Notes: generated by a model not told the origin, from the sequence alone. A stretch of 64,000 bases of DNA from an uncultured Oscillospiraceae bacterium (GCA_910579125.1 CAJTTH010000003.1:1-64000); one strand, 5' to 3'; positions 25,455 to 33,486 are shown, numbered from the stretch's first letter. A program made the numbers and translations.

Positions 25455-26987
25455 TTACGCTTCTTTGCCGCCGATCTCCGTCTTTGACGCTTTGGCGAAA
25501 AGCTCGTTCACCTTTGCGCCGTTGATCTTCGTTATCAGCGAAACAACTATTACGGCTGCCATTGCAATCAAAAATGCCGGTGCAAGCGAGTAGATCCCCG
25601 TTGCGGCAAGCACGGGAACGTTCTCCCAGATTATAACGGACGCTCCGCCCGTAATTATCCCCGCGACCGCACCTTGAATTGTCATTCTCTTCCAGAAGAG
25701 CGACAGCAGCATAACAGGTCCAAACGCCGCACCGAGACCCGCCCACGCGTAGGATACCAATCCCATAACGGAACTGTTCTCGTCGAGCGCGATAACGTAA
25801 GCGATGACCGCGACAAGGATAACCGTGCCGCGCGATATCCACATAAGGGTTTTCTCGCTTGCGTTTTTCTTGAAGAGCTTGAACATATCGTTCGTTACCG
25901 CAGACGATGTTACAAGAAGCTGGGAATCCGCCGTGCTCATGATAGCCGCCAGAATTGCCGAAAGAATAACTCCCGCGATAAGAGCTGGCAGCAGCGAACT
26001 CGACAGGAACATAAAGATTTTTTCGCTGTCGCCCATTTCGTTGAATTTCGCGAGCAGTTCCGCGTTTTCGGGGTTATGCAGGAACATCATTCCGAACACG
26101 CCCACCAGAACCGCCGCCGCGAGCGTTACAAACACCCAGATCGTCGCGATAAGGCGCGATTTCTTGATAAGGTCGCTGCTCTTTATTGCCATAAAGCGCA
26201 CAAGAATATGCGGCATTCCGAAGTAGCCGAGACCCCACGCCAGACCGGAAATAATGGTCGTTACGGCAAGAGAGCCGTCGGGAGCTTTAATGAAGCTGAA
26301 ATAGTACTCGGTGACCGCGTTCGAGTTAAGCGCGTTCTGAAACGCGCCGCCGAGGTCGGGAGTTTTAACAAGCAGCACAATGGGAACAATTACCAATGCC
26401 GCGAACATCAGCATTCCCTGAATAAGATCGGTCCAGCAAACCGCGAGAAATCCGCCGAGGAACGTATACGAAATTATTATCAGAGCGCCGATAGTAAGCG
26501 AGAGAACGTAATCCGCACCGAAAACGAAGTTGAACAGCTTTGCGCCGCCGCTGAACGCCGAAGCAGTGTAAATCAGAAAGAAGAAGAAAATGATTACCGC
26601 GCAAACGAAACGAACCACGGGCGAGGTGCTGAAAAAGCGCTTTTGCAGATATTCGGGGATAGTAATGGCGTCGCCCGCCGCATAGGACATCTTGCGCAGT
26701 CTGGACGCGCAAATCCTCCAATTGAGGTACGTACCGATAAATAAGCCGATAGCTATCCAGCTTTGGGCAAGTCCGCCGACTAAAATCGAGCCGGGCAATC
26801 CCATAAGCAGCCAACCGCTCATATCGGAGGCTTGCGCCGAGATCGCGGTCGTCCAGCTGCCGAGCTGCCGTCCGCCGAGGAAATAGTCGTTCATATTCTT
26901 CGAGCGCCTAAACGACCATATTCCGATACCGAGAATGATAAGCGCGTACAATCCGAACGCTATCACGGTAAAAATGTTGAATTCCAT
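25455..26987 (-). CDS. putP: sodium/proline symporter
   Basis: 510 residues, sodium:solute symporter family, with about 13 membrane helices. PutP features: YFLGGRQLGSWTTAISAQASDMSGWLLMGLPG near the N-terminus (sodium and proline site), the GDAITIPEYLQKRF region, and the family signature region GLGYFGMPHILVRFMAIKS. The C-terminal hydrophilic tail is short. It imports proline with Na+, for nutrition, Stickland-type fermentation or osmoprotection. AAGGAGA precedes the ATG at 26987, and it has its own promoter. It stands alone with no proline catabolic gene next to it. Confidence 0.9.
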   Translation of the reverse strand: MEFNIFTVIAFGLYALIILGIGIWSFRRSKNMNDYFLGGRQLGSWTTAISAQASDMSGWLLMGLPGSILVGGLAQSWIAIGLFIGTYLNWRICASRLRKMSYAAGDAITIPEYLQKRFFSTSPVVRFVCAVIIFFFFLIYTASAFSGGAKLFNFVFGADYVLSLTIGALIIISYTFLGGFLAVCWTDLIQGMLMFAALVIVPIVLLVKTPDLGGAFQNALNSNAVTEYYFSFIKAPDGSLAVTTIISGLAWGLGYFGMPHILVRFMAIKSSDLIKKSRLIATIWVFVTLAAAVLVGVFGMMFLHNPENAELLAKFNEMGDSEKIFMFLSSSLLPALIAGVILSAILAAIMSTADSQLLVTSSAVTNDMFKLFKKNASEKTLMWISRGTVILVAVIAYVIALDENSSVMGLVSYAWAGLGAAFGPVMLLSLFWKRMTIQGAVAGIITGGASVIIWENVPVLAATGIYSLAPAFLIAMAAVIVVSLITKINGAKVNELFAKASKTEIGGKEA

Positions 26988-27021
26988 ACGTTGTCTCCTT
27001 AATTATATAATAATCCATAAC

Positions 27022-27050
27022 ATTATAACATATTTTTACAGATAATGCAA
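27022..27050 (-). promoter_or_regulatory. promoter of putP
   Basis: TTGCAT (27050-27045) and TATAAT (27027-27022) on the minus strand with 17-base spacing, about 35 bases before the start codon. Confidence 0.65.
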
Positions 27051-27204
27051 GTCCTTTCGTGAAAAAATGTCTTTTTGAGAAACAATTACCTTTAATAATT
27101 CGCTGCCGCGTGAAAATAATAATAGCGCAAAGGTTCTTCGGACTTAAATTCCGTATTGATCGTTTTTGCCTTTGCTATTATTGATTTCAAGGAGAATTTT
27201 GATT

Positions 27205-27381
27205 ATGTCTAACAAACAGTCTAAGGCTAACCTGAACAACATTAAGATGCAGGCAGCCAATGAAGTCGGCGTTACCCTCAACAACGGCTACAACGGCGAT
27301 TTGACCGCAAGACAGGCAGGCTCTATCGGCGGTATGATGGTAAAGAAAATGATCGAATCCTACGAGCAGAACGCTAAGTAA
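27205..27381 (+). CDS. small acid-soluble spore protein, alpha/beta type
   Basis: 58 residues from ATG 27205 (AAGGAGA upstream). It carries the conserved alpha/beta SASP pattern: an N-terminal polar segment, ANEVGVTLNNGYNGDLTARQAGSIGGMMVKKMIESYE, of which I note the key LNNGYNGDLTARQAG and GGMMVKKMI elements. Such proteins coat DNA in the dormant spore and are later cleaved by GPR within the region around EVGVTL. It is expected to be forespore-specific (sigma-G), but I could not find a convincing sigma-G promoter by eye. It is monocistronic and followed by a terminator. Confidence 0.9.
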   Translation: MSNKQSKANLNNIKMQAANEVGVTLNNGYNGDLTARQAGSIGGMMVKKMIESYEQNAK

Positions 27382-27403
27382 GTACGGTCAAGAATTACAA
27401 AAC

Positions 27404-27435
27404 GATCCCTCGGGCAACAGTCCGGGGGATTTTGT
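27404..27435 (+). terminator. terminator of the SASP gene
   Basis: GATCCCTCGG and CCGGGGGATT flank a seven-base loop, followed by TTTTG and further T-rich bases. Confidence 0.75.
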
Positions 27436-27499
27436 ATTTCTTTGCATAATCGCGCGAAAAACGCCAAAACTATACCTATAATTTTTTTAGGAGGTTTTT

Positions 27500-28156
27500 A
27501 TGGCACAATATAAATGCAGCGTATGCGGCGTGGTTTTTGACGCGCCGAACCATGCCGAAGCGGTCTGCCCCGAATGCGGCGCAACGGGCTCGGATATCGC
27601 GGAAATTCAGGCGGGAAATCAGAACAAATACGCGGGAACGCAGACCGAGCGCAATCTCGAAGCAGCTTTCGCGGGAGAATCGCAGGCACGGAATAAGTAC
27701 ACGTTTTTCGCGGCAAAGGCAAAACAAGACGGCTTCGAGCAGATAGCGCAGATATTTCAGACGACGGCGGACAACGAAAAGGAGCACGCCGAGATCTGGT
27801 TCAAGGAGCTCGGCGGAATAGGCACCACCGCGCAGAATTTAAAGGGCGCTGCCGAGGGCGAAAATTACGAGTGGACGAATATGTATGCCGAGTTCGCGAA
27901 AACCGCCGACGAGGAGGGCTTTCCGGAGCTTGCGGCAAAGTTCCGTCTTGTCGCGGAGATCGAAAAGCACCACGAAGAGCGTTACCGCGCGCTTTTGAAG
28001 AACGTGGAAATGCAAGAGGTCTTCAAGCGCAGTGAGGTCAAGGTCTGGGAGTGCCGCAACTGTGGTCATATCGTCGTAGGAACGAGCGCACCGCAAACCT
28101 GTCCCGTCTGTTCCAAGCCGCAGAGCTATTTTCAGATCTGCCCCGAGAATTATTGA
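27500..28156 (+). CDS. rubrerythrin with rubredoxin-type modules at both ends
   Basis: 218 residues, TAGGAGGT before the ATG. A short N-terminal iron/zinc knuckle (Cys6, Cys9, Cys23, Cys26) precedes the ferritin-like four-helix di-iron domain (TERNLEAAFAGESQARNKYTF, NEKEHAEIWFKEL, EIEKHHEERYRALL). A classical rubredoxin domain closes the protein (WECRNCGHIVVG and CPVCSKPQSYF). It is a peroxide and oxygen-stress scavenger in anaerobes, reducing H2O2 with electrons passed through the FeS4 site. Having CxxC pairs at both ends is a known but less common layout. A perR-like gene lies close by and could regulate it. Confidence 0.92.
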   Translation: MAQYKCSVCGVVFDAPNHAEAVCPECGATGSDIAEIQAGNQNKYAGTQTERNLEAAFAGESQARNKYTFFAAKAKQDGFEQIAQIFQTTADNEKEHAEIWFKELGGIGTTAQNLKGAAEGENYEWTNMYAEFAKTADEEGFPELAAKFRLVAEIEKHHEERYRALLKNVEMQEVFKRSEVKVWECRNCGHIVVGTSAPQTCPVCSKPQSYFQICPENY

Positions 28157-28162
28157 AAAAAA

Positions 28163-28196
28163 GAGACCCCGGAATTTTCCGAGGTCTCGGTCTTTT
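28163..28196 (+). terminator. terminator of the rubrerythrin gene
   Basis: GAGACCCCGG, an AATTTT loop and CCGAGGTCTC form the stem; T-rich bases follow. Confidence 0.75.
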
Positions 28197-28199
28197 AAG

Positions 28200-28428
28200 G
28201 TCATGGACGAACGTCTGAGGATAACGCGCAGATTATCGTCACGACGCTTATACCTAGCGCGCATATCATTGAGATTAACTCTGGACTTTGTTACCATGCC
28301 TATCATGGTAGGAACGTGAATTGCAGCAAGTACGCCGATTATCGTGATAACAACGATCAACTCAACCAACGTAAAGCCTTTTTTGCTCTGAGAGCCTGAA
28401 GCTTCTTTATTATAGTAAAGACCTCCTG
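28200..28428 (-). pseudogene. truncated type IV pilin/pseudopilin remnant
   Basis: The minus strand encodes a textbook prepilin N-terminus, KKGFTLVELIVVITIIG, with the cleavage site Gly-Phe, the Glu5 and a hydrophobic helix (VLAAIHVPTMIG) followed by a KSRVNLNDMRARY-type segment. After about 45 residues the homology fades and the frame runs into the rubrerythrin terminator, so the globular head is missing. A strong CAGGAGGT lies at 28428-28421, but no ATG follows it in the pilin frame; the first codons after it read ATA. Loss of the start and of the body both indicate a dead gene. No other pilus gene is in the window. Confidence 0.6.
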
Positions 28429-28664
28429 TAAAAAATTTTTCACCCGAGGAATTCGGGCGGTTTATATATAACCACATCGTGGCTATATCCGTTTTTTGTC
28501 TTTCGGCGACCTTTCTTATGCCCATATTTCTTTACATTTGTATATTACTATTTTTATGTAGTTTTAATATTTTTATTATACTACACAATTATAGTTTTGT
28601 CAATACAACAAATATGTAGTATGATATAATTTGTACAAAGTTATAAAAGAAAGGAAGTATTTTT
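28429..28664. other. AT-rich intergenic region upstream of the XRE regulator
   Basis: It contains a hairpin with CCCGA and TCGGG arms near 28443-28460, then a long AT-rich tract. TATAAT at 28625-28630 could be the -10 of the XRE gene; I see no good -35 at standard spacing. No gene is apparent. Confidence 0.4.
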
Positions 28665-28889
28665 GTGAAAAATTACTATGAACGAATGCGTGATCTGCGG
28701 GAAGACCGAGATCTGCGTCAAGCGGATATGGCGGAGGCGCTGGGGCTTACAAATCAACAAGCCTATCAACGATACGAAGCGGGACGTGCCTTAATGCCTA
28801 TCCACCTGCTGATAAAGGTGGCAATTTTTTATAATGTATCACTGGATTATCTCTGCGGACTTACGGACGACAAGCGCAAGTTTTGGTAA
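28665..28889 (+). CDS. XRE-family helix-turn-helix regulator
   Basis: 74 residues from GTG 28665 with AAGGAAG upstream. The whole protein is a Cro/CI-type HTH: RMRDLREDRDLRQADMAEALGLTNQQAYQRYEAGRALMP covers helices 1-4 (recognition helix NQQAYQRYEAG), and LDYLCGLTDDK is the common end of this family. There is no sensor or effector domain, so it is a small stand-alone DNA-binding protein. It lies about 80 bases before pyrB, which has its own promoter, so a role in pyrB control is possible but unsupported. Confidence 0.85.
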   Translation: MKNYYERMRDLREDRDLRQADMAEALGLTNQQAYQRYEAGRALMPIHLLIKVAIFYNVSLDYLCGLTDDKRKFW

Positions 28890-28914
28890 AGCAGAGATTT
28901 TTTTTATAATTGCC

Positions 28915-28943
28915 TTGTTTTTTGTGTCAAAATCTGTTATAAT
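28915..28943 (+). promoter_or_regulatory. promoter of pyrB
   Basis: TTGTTT (28915-28920) and TATAAT (28938-28943) with 17-base spacing, 26 bases before the TTG start. The short leader leaves no room for a PyrR attenuator. Confidence 0.6.
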
Positions 28944-28968
28944 CTATTGTAAAAGGTGGGTGGTTTTT

Positions 28969-30045
28969 TTGAACAACTTTAACAATCTGATCGATATGGA
29001 CGATTACACCGTTCCGCAGTGGAATGAAATAATCGAGCTGGCTGAGAAAATCAAGGAGAACCCCGAGGAATACGGCGAAAAATGCAAGGGGAAGATTATG
29101 GCGACCCTTTTCTATGAGCCGTCAACGCGCACGCAGATGAGCTTTCAGGCAGCAATGATACGGCTCGGCGGCAATATCATCGGCTTTGACAATCCGAGCA
29201 ATTCCTCTGTTGCCAAGGGCGAAAATCTCAAGGACACGATAAAGATAGTAAGCACTTACTCGGATATTCTGGTAATGCGGCATACTCAAGAGGGCTCTGC
29301 CAAAGCGGCGGCGCTGGTCGCGGACTGCCATGTTATAAATGCGGGCGACGGCGGACATCTTCACCCGACGCAGACCCTCACAGACTTGCTTACGCTCAAA
29401 TGCGAGCTCGGTCGGCTGGACAACCTTACGGTCGGGCTTTGCGGCGATTTAAAATATGGTCGGACGGTTCATTCGCTCGTTAAAGCACTGTCGTGTTATC
29501 CGAATAACAAATTCGTGCTTATCTCCACGCCCGATCTCGCACTGCCGAGCTATATCAAGGACGTTATCAGAGCACACGGTCTGGAGTTCACCGAGGTAAA
29601 GACGATAGATGAAGCGATAAAGGAACTCGATATGCTGTATATGACGCGCATCCAGCGCGAACGGTTCGCGGACGATTCGGAATACGAGCGCCAGAAAAAC
29701 GTGTATTGTCTAACTAAAGCGAAAATGCAGTACGCGCGCAGGGATATGATCGTAATGCACCCTCTGCCCCGCGTAAACGAAATCGAGGTCGCCGTTGACG
29801 ACGACCCCAGAGCTGCATATTTCCGCCAAGCCAACAACGGAATGTATGTTCGTATGGCGCTTATCATGTACACAATGACGCGAGAGCCGAAGATAAAGCC
29901 GCTGCTGGTCGGCGAGATACATAATAAGGTGTGCTGCACCAACCCGAAGTGCGTTACACAGACCGAGGAGTATTTGCCGCACAGCTTTATCAACCGCGGC
30001 GATATTCTGGTATGCGAGTACTGCGACGAGCGAATTCTTCTGTAA
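28969..30045 (+). CDS. pyrB: aspartate carbamoyltransferase with fused PyrI-type zinc domain
   Basis: 358 residues starting at TTG 28969 (AAAAGGTGGG upstream; no ATG at a useful position). Catalytic residues are clear: FYEPSTRTQMSFQAAM for carbamoyl phosphate, MRHTQEGSA, GDGGHLHPTQTLTDL, GDLKYGRTVHSL and HPLPRVNEI. It carries out the committed step of pyrimidine synthesis. Residues from about 306 form a second module, KVCCTNPKCV then CEYCDERIL, which is the four-Cys zinc domain that ends the regulatory chain PyrI. The roughly 50-residue length equals that zinc domain alone; the nucleotide-binding allosteric domain of PyrI is absent. In E. coli the zinc domain bridges regulatory to catalytic chains. 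Here it may only stabilise the trimer or dock a separate partner. Confidence 0.93.
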   Translation: MNNFNNLIDMDDYTVPQWNEIIELAEKIKENPEEYGEKCKGKIMATLFYEPSTRTQMSFQAAMIRLGGNIIGFDNPSNSSVAKGENLKDTIKIVSTYSDILVMRHTQEGSAKAAALVADCHVINAGDGGHLHPTQTLTDLLTLKCELGRLDNLTVGLCGDLKYGRTVHSLVKALSCYPNNKFVLISTPDLALPSYIKDVIRAHGLEFTEVKTIDEAIKELDMLYMTRIQRERFADDSEYERQKNVYCLTKAKMQYARRDMIVMHPLPRVNEIEVAVDDDPRAAYFRQANNGMYVRMALIMYTMTREPKIKPLLVGEIHNKVCCTNPKCVTQTEEYLPHSFINRGDILVCEYCDERILL

Positions 30046-30049
30046 CAAC

Positions 30050-30078
30050 AAAAGCCGAGCGATATGCCCGGCTTTTAA
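30050..30078 (+). terminator. terminator of pyrB
   Basis: AAAAGCCGAGC and GCCCGGCTTTT form a hairpin with T-run, directly after the stop codon. Confidence 0.75.
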
Positions 30079-30080
30079 CT

Positions 30081-30251
30081 TTAAAACAAATATTCCAGAA
30101 AAACATCCTGCGAGGCGTCTATTGAAAAAGCAATGAGCCATATGCCGAGCCAGAGCATCGGATTTGAGAGGGATACAACGAGCCACTCTTAAACCATAAC
30201 GGGAAACACAAGCGACCCTATCCCTTGCCTTACAGTGAGCCTGTTTACCAT
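30081..30251 (-). pseudogene. short paralogue of the adjacent membrane protein, interrupted by an in-frame stop
   Basis: From ATG 30251 (AGGAG upstream) the frame reads MVNRLTVRQGIGSLVFPVMV, then TAA at 30191-30189, then continues open for about 35 codons (WLVVSLSNPMLWLGIWLI and so on) to a second TAA at 30081. The first part resembles the start of the next gene (MKHKLTKYELLGSLAYPVVI) and the second part its end (WLIIFLANP). It looks like a degraded tandem duplicate with an internal deletion and one nonsense codon. The stop is TAA, so selenocysteine is not an explanation. Confidence 0.6.
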
Positions 30252-30262
30252 ATTCTTTCTCC

Positions 30263-30760
30263 TCACAGAAACGTCAAGTTATAGCGCTCCACCAAAAGAT
30301 TGATGTCCTTTAGTTGTGTAAGATAGGTGAAAAAATCCGCGAGTGTCGGATTTGCAAGGAAGATTATCAGCCACGCGGAGAATTTCACAGGGCGCGCCTT
30401 GTAGAAAAAAAGTCCCGAAAAGACAAGCGAAATAAGCAGCATAACGGGTTTTGCAGTAAACATGGTCTTGTAGTCGATATACTGCTTAGCCAGGGAAGTA
30501 ACCGCGACTGTGCTGACAAAAATCAGCAGACGCGGCAAAAATTGCTCCGAGGTGTCGATCTGCAGAACGAGCGTGAAGATGATCGGCAGCACGCCGCACG
30601 CAGCAGCCGCGATTATGTATCCCCACTGCTGAAAATATTGAGGACTTATGCTGCCGAATATCTGAACCGTACCCCAATATTTCCACGCCGCCCATATAAC
30701 GATTACGACGGGGTACGCCAACGAGCCGAGCAGCTCGTATTTTGTGAGTTTATGTTTCAT
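30263..30760 (-). CDS. uncharacterised four- to five-span membrane protein
   Basis: 165 residues with hydrophobic segments at about 10-28, 45-65, 75-92, 105-122 and 128-143. The hydrophilic parts are short: a basic N-terminus (MKHKLTKYE) and a C-terminal tail (YLTQLKDINLLVERYNLTFL). I do not recognise a family. A partial, broken copy lies immediately downstream, which suggests a past tandem duplication. The gene stands between pyrB and the SIMPL gene with terminators on both sides, so it is probably transcribed alone. Confidence 0.65.
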   Translation of the reverse strand: MKHKLTKYELLGSLAYPVVIVIWAAWKYWGTVQIFGSISPQYFQQWGYIIAAAACGVLPIIFTLVLQIDTSEQFLPRLLIFVSTVAVTSLAKQYIDYKTMFTAKPVMLLISLVFSGLFFYKARPVKFSAWLIIFLANPTLADFFTYLTQLKDINLLVERYNLTFL

Positions 30761-30823
30761 TTTTCCTCCGTTTATTAAAACTGATTTTATTTATAACACA
30801 TTTGCGTATTTTTTTCAAGAGCG

Positions 30824-30853
30824 AAAGGCTTGCCCGTTTGGACAAGCCTTTAT
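30824..30853 (-). terminator. terminator of the decarboxylase-SIMPL operon
   Basis: On the minus strand AAAGGCTTGTCC pairs with GGGCAAGCCTTT; it begins almost at the stop codon of the SIMPL gene. Confidence 0.75.
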
Positions 30854-30854
30854 T

Positions 30855-31508
30855 TTATATTATTTCCCAGATGAAATCCGCCGAATCGCTTGAATTGATG
30901 TCCTCGGGTTCAAACTCGGGAACAGCGCCTGCCGAGACTGCTCCGCGCTCCATTTCCATTGTGTATGCGCTCGCCGAATAGACGTTTATATCCGTCCAGT
31001 CGTAGTTGATATTGAGGAGCGTACCGAGCTTCACACCTGATGCCGCGCAGAGAATTTCAGCTTTCTGACGGGCATTTTCGGTCGCCGCTCTGAGCAGCTC
31101 CGCGCTAATCTTCTCGGGTTCTTTTACGGTAAACTTTATCGAAAACTCCGCGTCCGCGCCGCTGTTTGATATTGCCGTGAGCGTTTCCGCGAGCTTCTTC
31201 GCGTTCATATCGAACGACAGTCTGAGTGTATAACGGCAGACATATCCCGCAAAAACATTGCGGTATCTTCCGCGCTCGTCAGTCTCGCCCTCGTAATTCG
31301 TCCGTACATTGAACGAAAGCGTCTTTAAGTCATCCTTGGCGAACCCCGAAGAAACAACCGCGCTTTGCAGCAGCTCAATGCGCTTATTCGCGCCCTCAAC
31401 GGACTTGGCATACTCCTTGTCCTTGGAGACGATATTGAGCGTTATCGCGATAAAATCGGGCTTTACGGAGGCAGTGCCTATTCCCTTTACTGTTATCGTT
31501 CTCGGCAT
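30855..31508 (-). CDS. SIMPL/DUF541 domain protein
   Basis: 217 residues. The start TITVKGIGTASVKPDFIAITLNI and the repeated pattern around LKTLSFNVRTNYE and ARQKAEILCAASGVKLG are typical of DUF541 (SIMPL/BP26-like) proteins, which often form oligomeric channels or periplasmic assemblies. There is no signal peptide here, so this version appears cytoplasmic. It begins two bases after the oadB-type gene stop and probably shares its transcript. The role is unknown. Confidence 0.8.
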   Translation of the reverse strand: MPRTITVKGIGTASVKPDFIAITLNIVSKDKEYAKSVEGANKRIELLQSAVVSSGFAKDDLKTLSFNVRTNYEGETDERGRYRNVFAGYVCRYTLRLSFDMNAKKLAETLTAISNSGADAEFSIKFTVKEPEKISAELLRAATENARQKAEILCAASGVKLGTLLNINYDWTDINVYSASAYTMEMERGAVSAGAVPEFEPEDINSSDSADFIWEII

Positions 31509-31511
31509 GGC

Positions 31512-32795
31512 TTACCCCAATACTGACAGCAGAACACCCGCAGCGACCGCCGAACCGATAACCCCCGCCACGTTCGGGCCCATTGCGTGCATTAACAGGA
31601 AATTGGAGGGATTGGTCTGCGCGCCAACCTTCTGCGATACGCGCGCCGCCATGGGAACTGCGGATACACCCGCAGAACCGATAAGCGGATTGATCTTCCT
31701 GCCCGAAATGATATACATCAGCTTGCCGAGCAACACACCGCACGCGGTACCTACGCAGAACGCAATAAGTCCGAGCACGATAATGAAGATCGTCTTCCAA
31801 CTGAGGAAGTTGTCTGCAACAGCGGTAGCGCCGACGGTAATACCGAGGAATATCGTGATGATGTTCATAAGCTCGTTCTGAGCGGTCTTGACAAGTCTGT
31901 CGCATACGCCCGACTCCTTCATCAGGTTACCGAACATAAGGATACCGACCAGCGGAGCAGCCGACGGAACGATCAGCGAAACAATAACGGTAACAGCGAT
32001 CGGGAATACGACCTTCTCAATCTTCGATACCTCACGGAGCTGACCCATTTTTACGGAACGCTCCTTTTCGGTCGTAAGCGCTTTCATAATGGGCGGCTGG
32101 ATTACCGGAACAAGCGCCATGTACGAATATGCCGCAACGGCTATCGAACCCAACAGCTGCGGTGCTAATTTAGACGTAAGGTAGATCGCCGTAGGACCGT
32201 CCGCGCCGCCTATGATCGCGATCGAAGCCGCTTCCTTAAGCGTGAAACCGTCAAAGCCGATCCCCGAAAGGTCGAAGAAGTTCAGCAAGCACGCGCCGAG
32301 GAACGTGAAGAAGATACCGCCCTGTGCAGCCGCGCCGAGCAGAAAGCTCTTGGGGTTTGCGATAAGCGGACCGAAGTCGGTCATAGAGCCGATGCCGAGG
32401 AAGATGAGCGGCGGATAGATCTGGAGCTTAACACCCAGATACAGCATATCCAGCAAACCGCCCTCATGGAGCACCTTGCCGTAATCGAGCGAGGTCTCGG
32501 GCGTAAACACCGACATAAACAGTCCGCCGATACCGGCGTCAACATACGTCGGCGCAAAGTAGGGGTTAGTCGCCGGATCCCACAACTCGGGGTGATAAAG
32601 CCCCGTGAGCGGCAGATTGGTCAACAGCATACCAAACGCTATCGGCAGCATAAGCAGCGGCTCATACTGCTTGACTATTGCAAGATAGAACAGGACGAAC
32701 GACAGAAGTATCATGATTATGCACCTGATATCGCTCAATCCCGTAAAACCGGAAGTATCAATAAGTCCGGTTATCGTACTTTTAAATATTTCCAT
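31512..32795 (-). CDS. oadB: sodium-translocating decarboxylase beta subunit
   Basis: 427 residues from ATG 32795. A hydrophobic carboxylic-acid decarboxylase beta subunit (OadB/GcdB/MmdB): key stretches are FGMLLTNLPLTGL, GIGSMTDFGPLIANP, AAQGGIFFTFLGA, ASIAIIGGADGPTAIYL (with the conserved GGADGPT) and NPLIGSAGVSAVPMAARV. The Asp and Asn/Ser residues in these segments line the Na+ channel. The subunit couples decarboxylation of carboxybiotin to Na+ export. Its partner gamma subunit gene precedes it by 17 bases, but no alpha (carboxyltransferase) or biotin carrier gene is in the locus, so the substrate (oxaloacetate, methylmalonyl-CoA or glutaconyl-CoA) cannot be assigned. Confidence 0.9.
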   Translation of the reverse strand: MEIFKSTITGLIDTSGFTGLSDIRCIIMILLSFVLFYLAIVKQYEPLLMLPIAFGMLLTNLPLTGLYHPELWDPATNPYFAPTYVDAGIGGLFMSVFTPETSLDYGKVLHEGGLLDMLYLGVKLQIYPPLIFLGIGSMTDFGPLIANPKSFLLGAAAQGGIFFTFLGACLLNFFDLSGIGFDGFTLKEAASIAIIGGADGPTAIYLTSKLAPQLLGSIAVAAYSYMALVPVIQPPIMKALTTEKERSVKMGQLREVSKIEKVVFPIAVTVIVSLIVPSAAPLVGILMFGNLMKESGVCDRLVKTAQNELMNIITIFLGITVGATAVADNFLSWKTIFIIVLGLIAFCVGTACGVLLGKLMYIISGRKINPLIGSAGVSAVPMAARVSQKVGAQTNPSNFLLMHAMGPNVAGVIGSAVAAGVLLSVLG

Positions 32796-32812
32796 ATTTC
32801 GGTTTTCCTTTC

Positions 32813-33289
32813 TCAGAATTGACGCATATTGTCGTTTACACCCGCCATGCTCCACGCGGATCGTGTGCGAGCGGACTTGTGCTTGCTTATGCCGGTTATC
32901 GTGTACGCAGTGCCCTCCGCCTCAGCATAAGCGGCGATCGCAGCGCTGATGACCGCAATGATCTCCTCGTCGTTATCCGGCGCTTCCTCTTCAGCGGCAG
33001 CCTCAACAACCGATGCGGGCGCGGGAGCAGCAGCCCTTTCCGCCTCAAGCGCCGCAGCTTTCTTCGCCGCCTTACTCTTGTCGATAGCCTTGAAGATCGT
33101 TCCCATTAACCAGAAGAAGAAAATGAGAATTGCCAGAATAAGGAAAACAACCATGATCCCCGTAATGGTGAGGATGCCGACCGAACCCCAGTAATCGGGA
33201 TCGCCAAGCTGATCCTTAGCACTTCCCAAGCCTTGAATCCTTTCGATAGCGCTGCCGCTTTCCGACAGCATACTAAACGCAATGTTCAT
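32813..33289 (-). CDS. sodium pump decarboxylase gamma subunit (OadG-like)
   Basis: 158 residues. One N-terminal membrane helix (VGILTITGIMVVFLILAILIF) is followed by a charged Lys/Ala/Glu-rich linker and a conserved C-terminal motif (EEIIAVISAAIAAYAEAEG and RSAWSMAGVNDNM) found in OadG proteins, where the C-terminus contacts the alpha subunit. It is longer than the classical 80-residue gamma subunits. It heads the operon: AAAGGAG lies before the ATG and a consensus promoter upstream. Confidence 0.85.
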   Translation of the reverse strand: MNIAFSMLSESGSAIERIQGLGSAKDQLGDPDYWGSVGILTITGIMVVFLILAILIFFFWLMGTIFKAIDKSKAAKKAAALEAERAAAPAPASVVEAAAEEEAPDNDEEIIAVISAAIAAYAEAEGTAYTITGISKHKSARTRSAWSMAGVNDNMRQF

Positions 33290-33347
33290 TTATAATTACT
33301 CCTTTTTCGCTCGAAAAAAATCGAGAATTATTTCCGAAATCAAAATC

Positions 33348-33376
33348 ATTATACTATATTTTAACAAAAAATTCAA
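33348..33376 (-). promoter_or_regulatory. promoter of the decarboxylase operon
   Basis: TTGAAT (33376-33371) and TATAAT (33353-33348) on the minus strand, 17 bases apart. The leader contains a small hairpin (CTCGA/TCGAG around 33310-33325). Confidence 0.65.
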
Positions 33377-33486
33377 CCACTTATATAAAATTTTTTTAAC
33401 AAAGTTTCACCCTTAAAATATAGCACTTTGCACAAAATACCGTTAAAAAAATATATTATTATCACAAAGCCATGCCGTCGTATATA

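Noticed and set aside
27120..27204. Sigma-G promoter upstream of the SASP gene
   Set aside because: Expected by function, but no pair of boxes with the right spacing was convincing by eye.
27839..28160. Extension of the pilin frame across the rubrerythrin gene
   Set aside because: Beyond about 28200 the frame is only the antisense of rubrerythrin and passes through its terminator; it is not pilin sequence.
28597..28630. Consensus promoter for the XRE gene
   Set aside because: A TATAAT is present but the TTGTCA upstream is 22 bases away, outside normal spacing.
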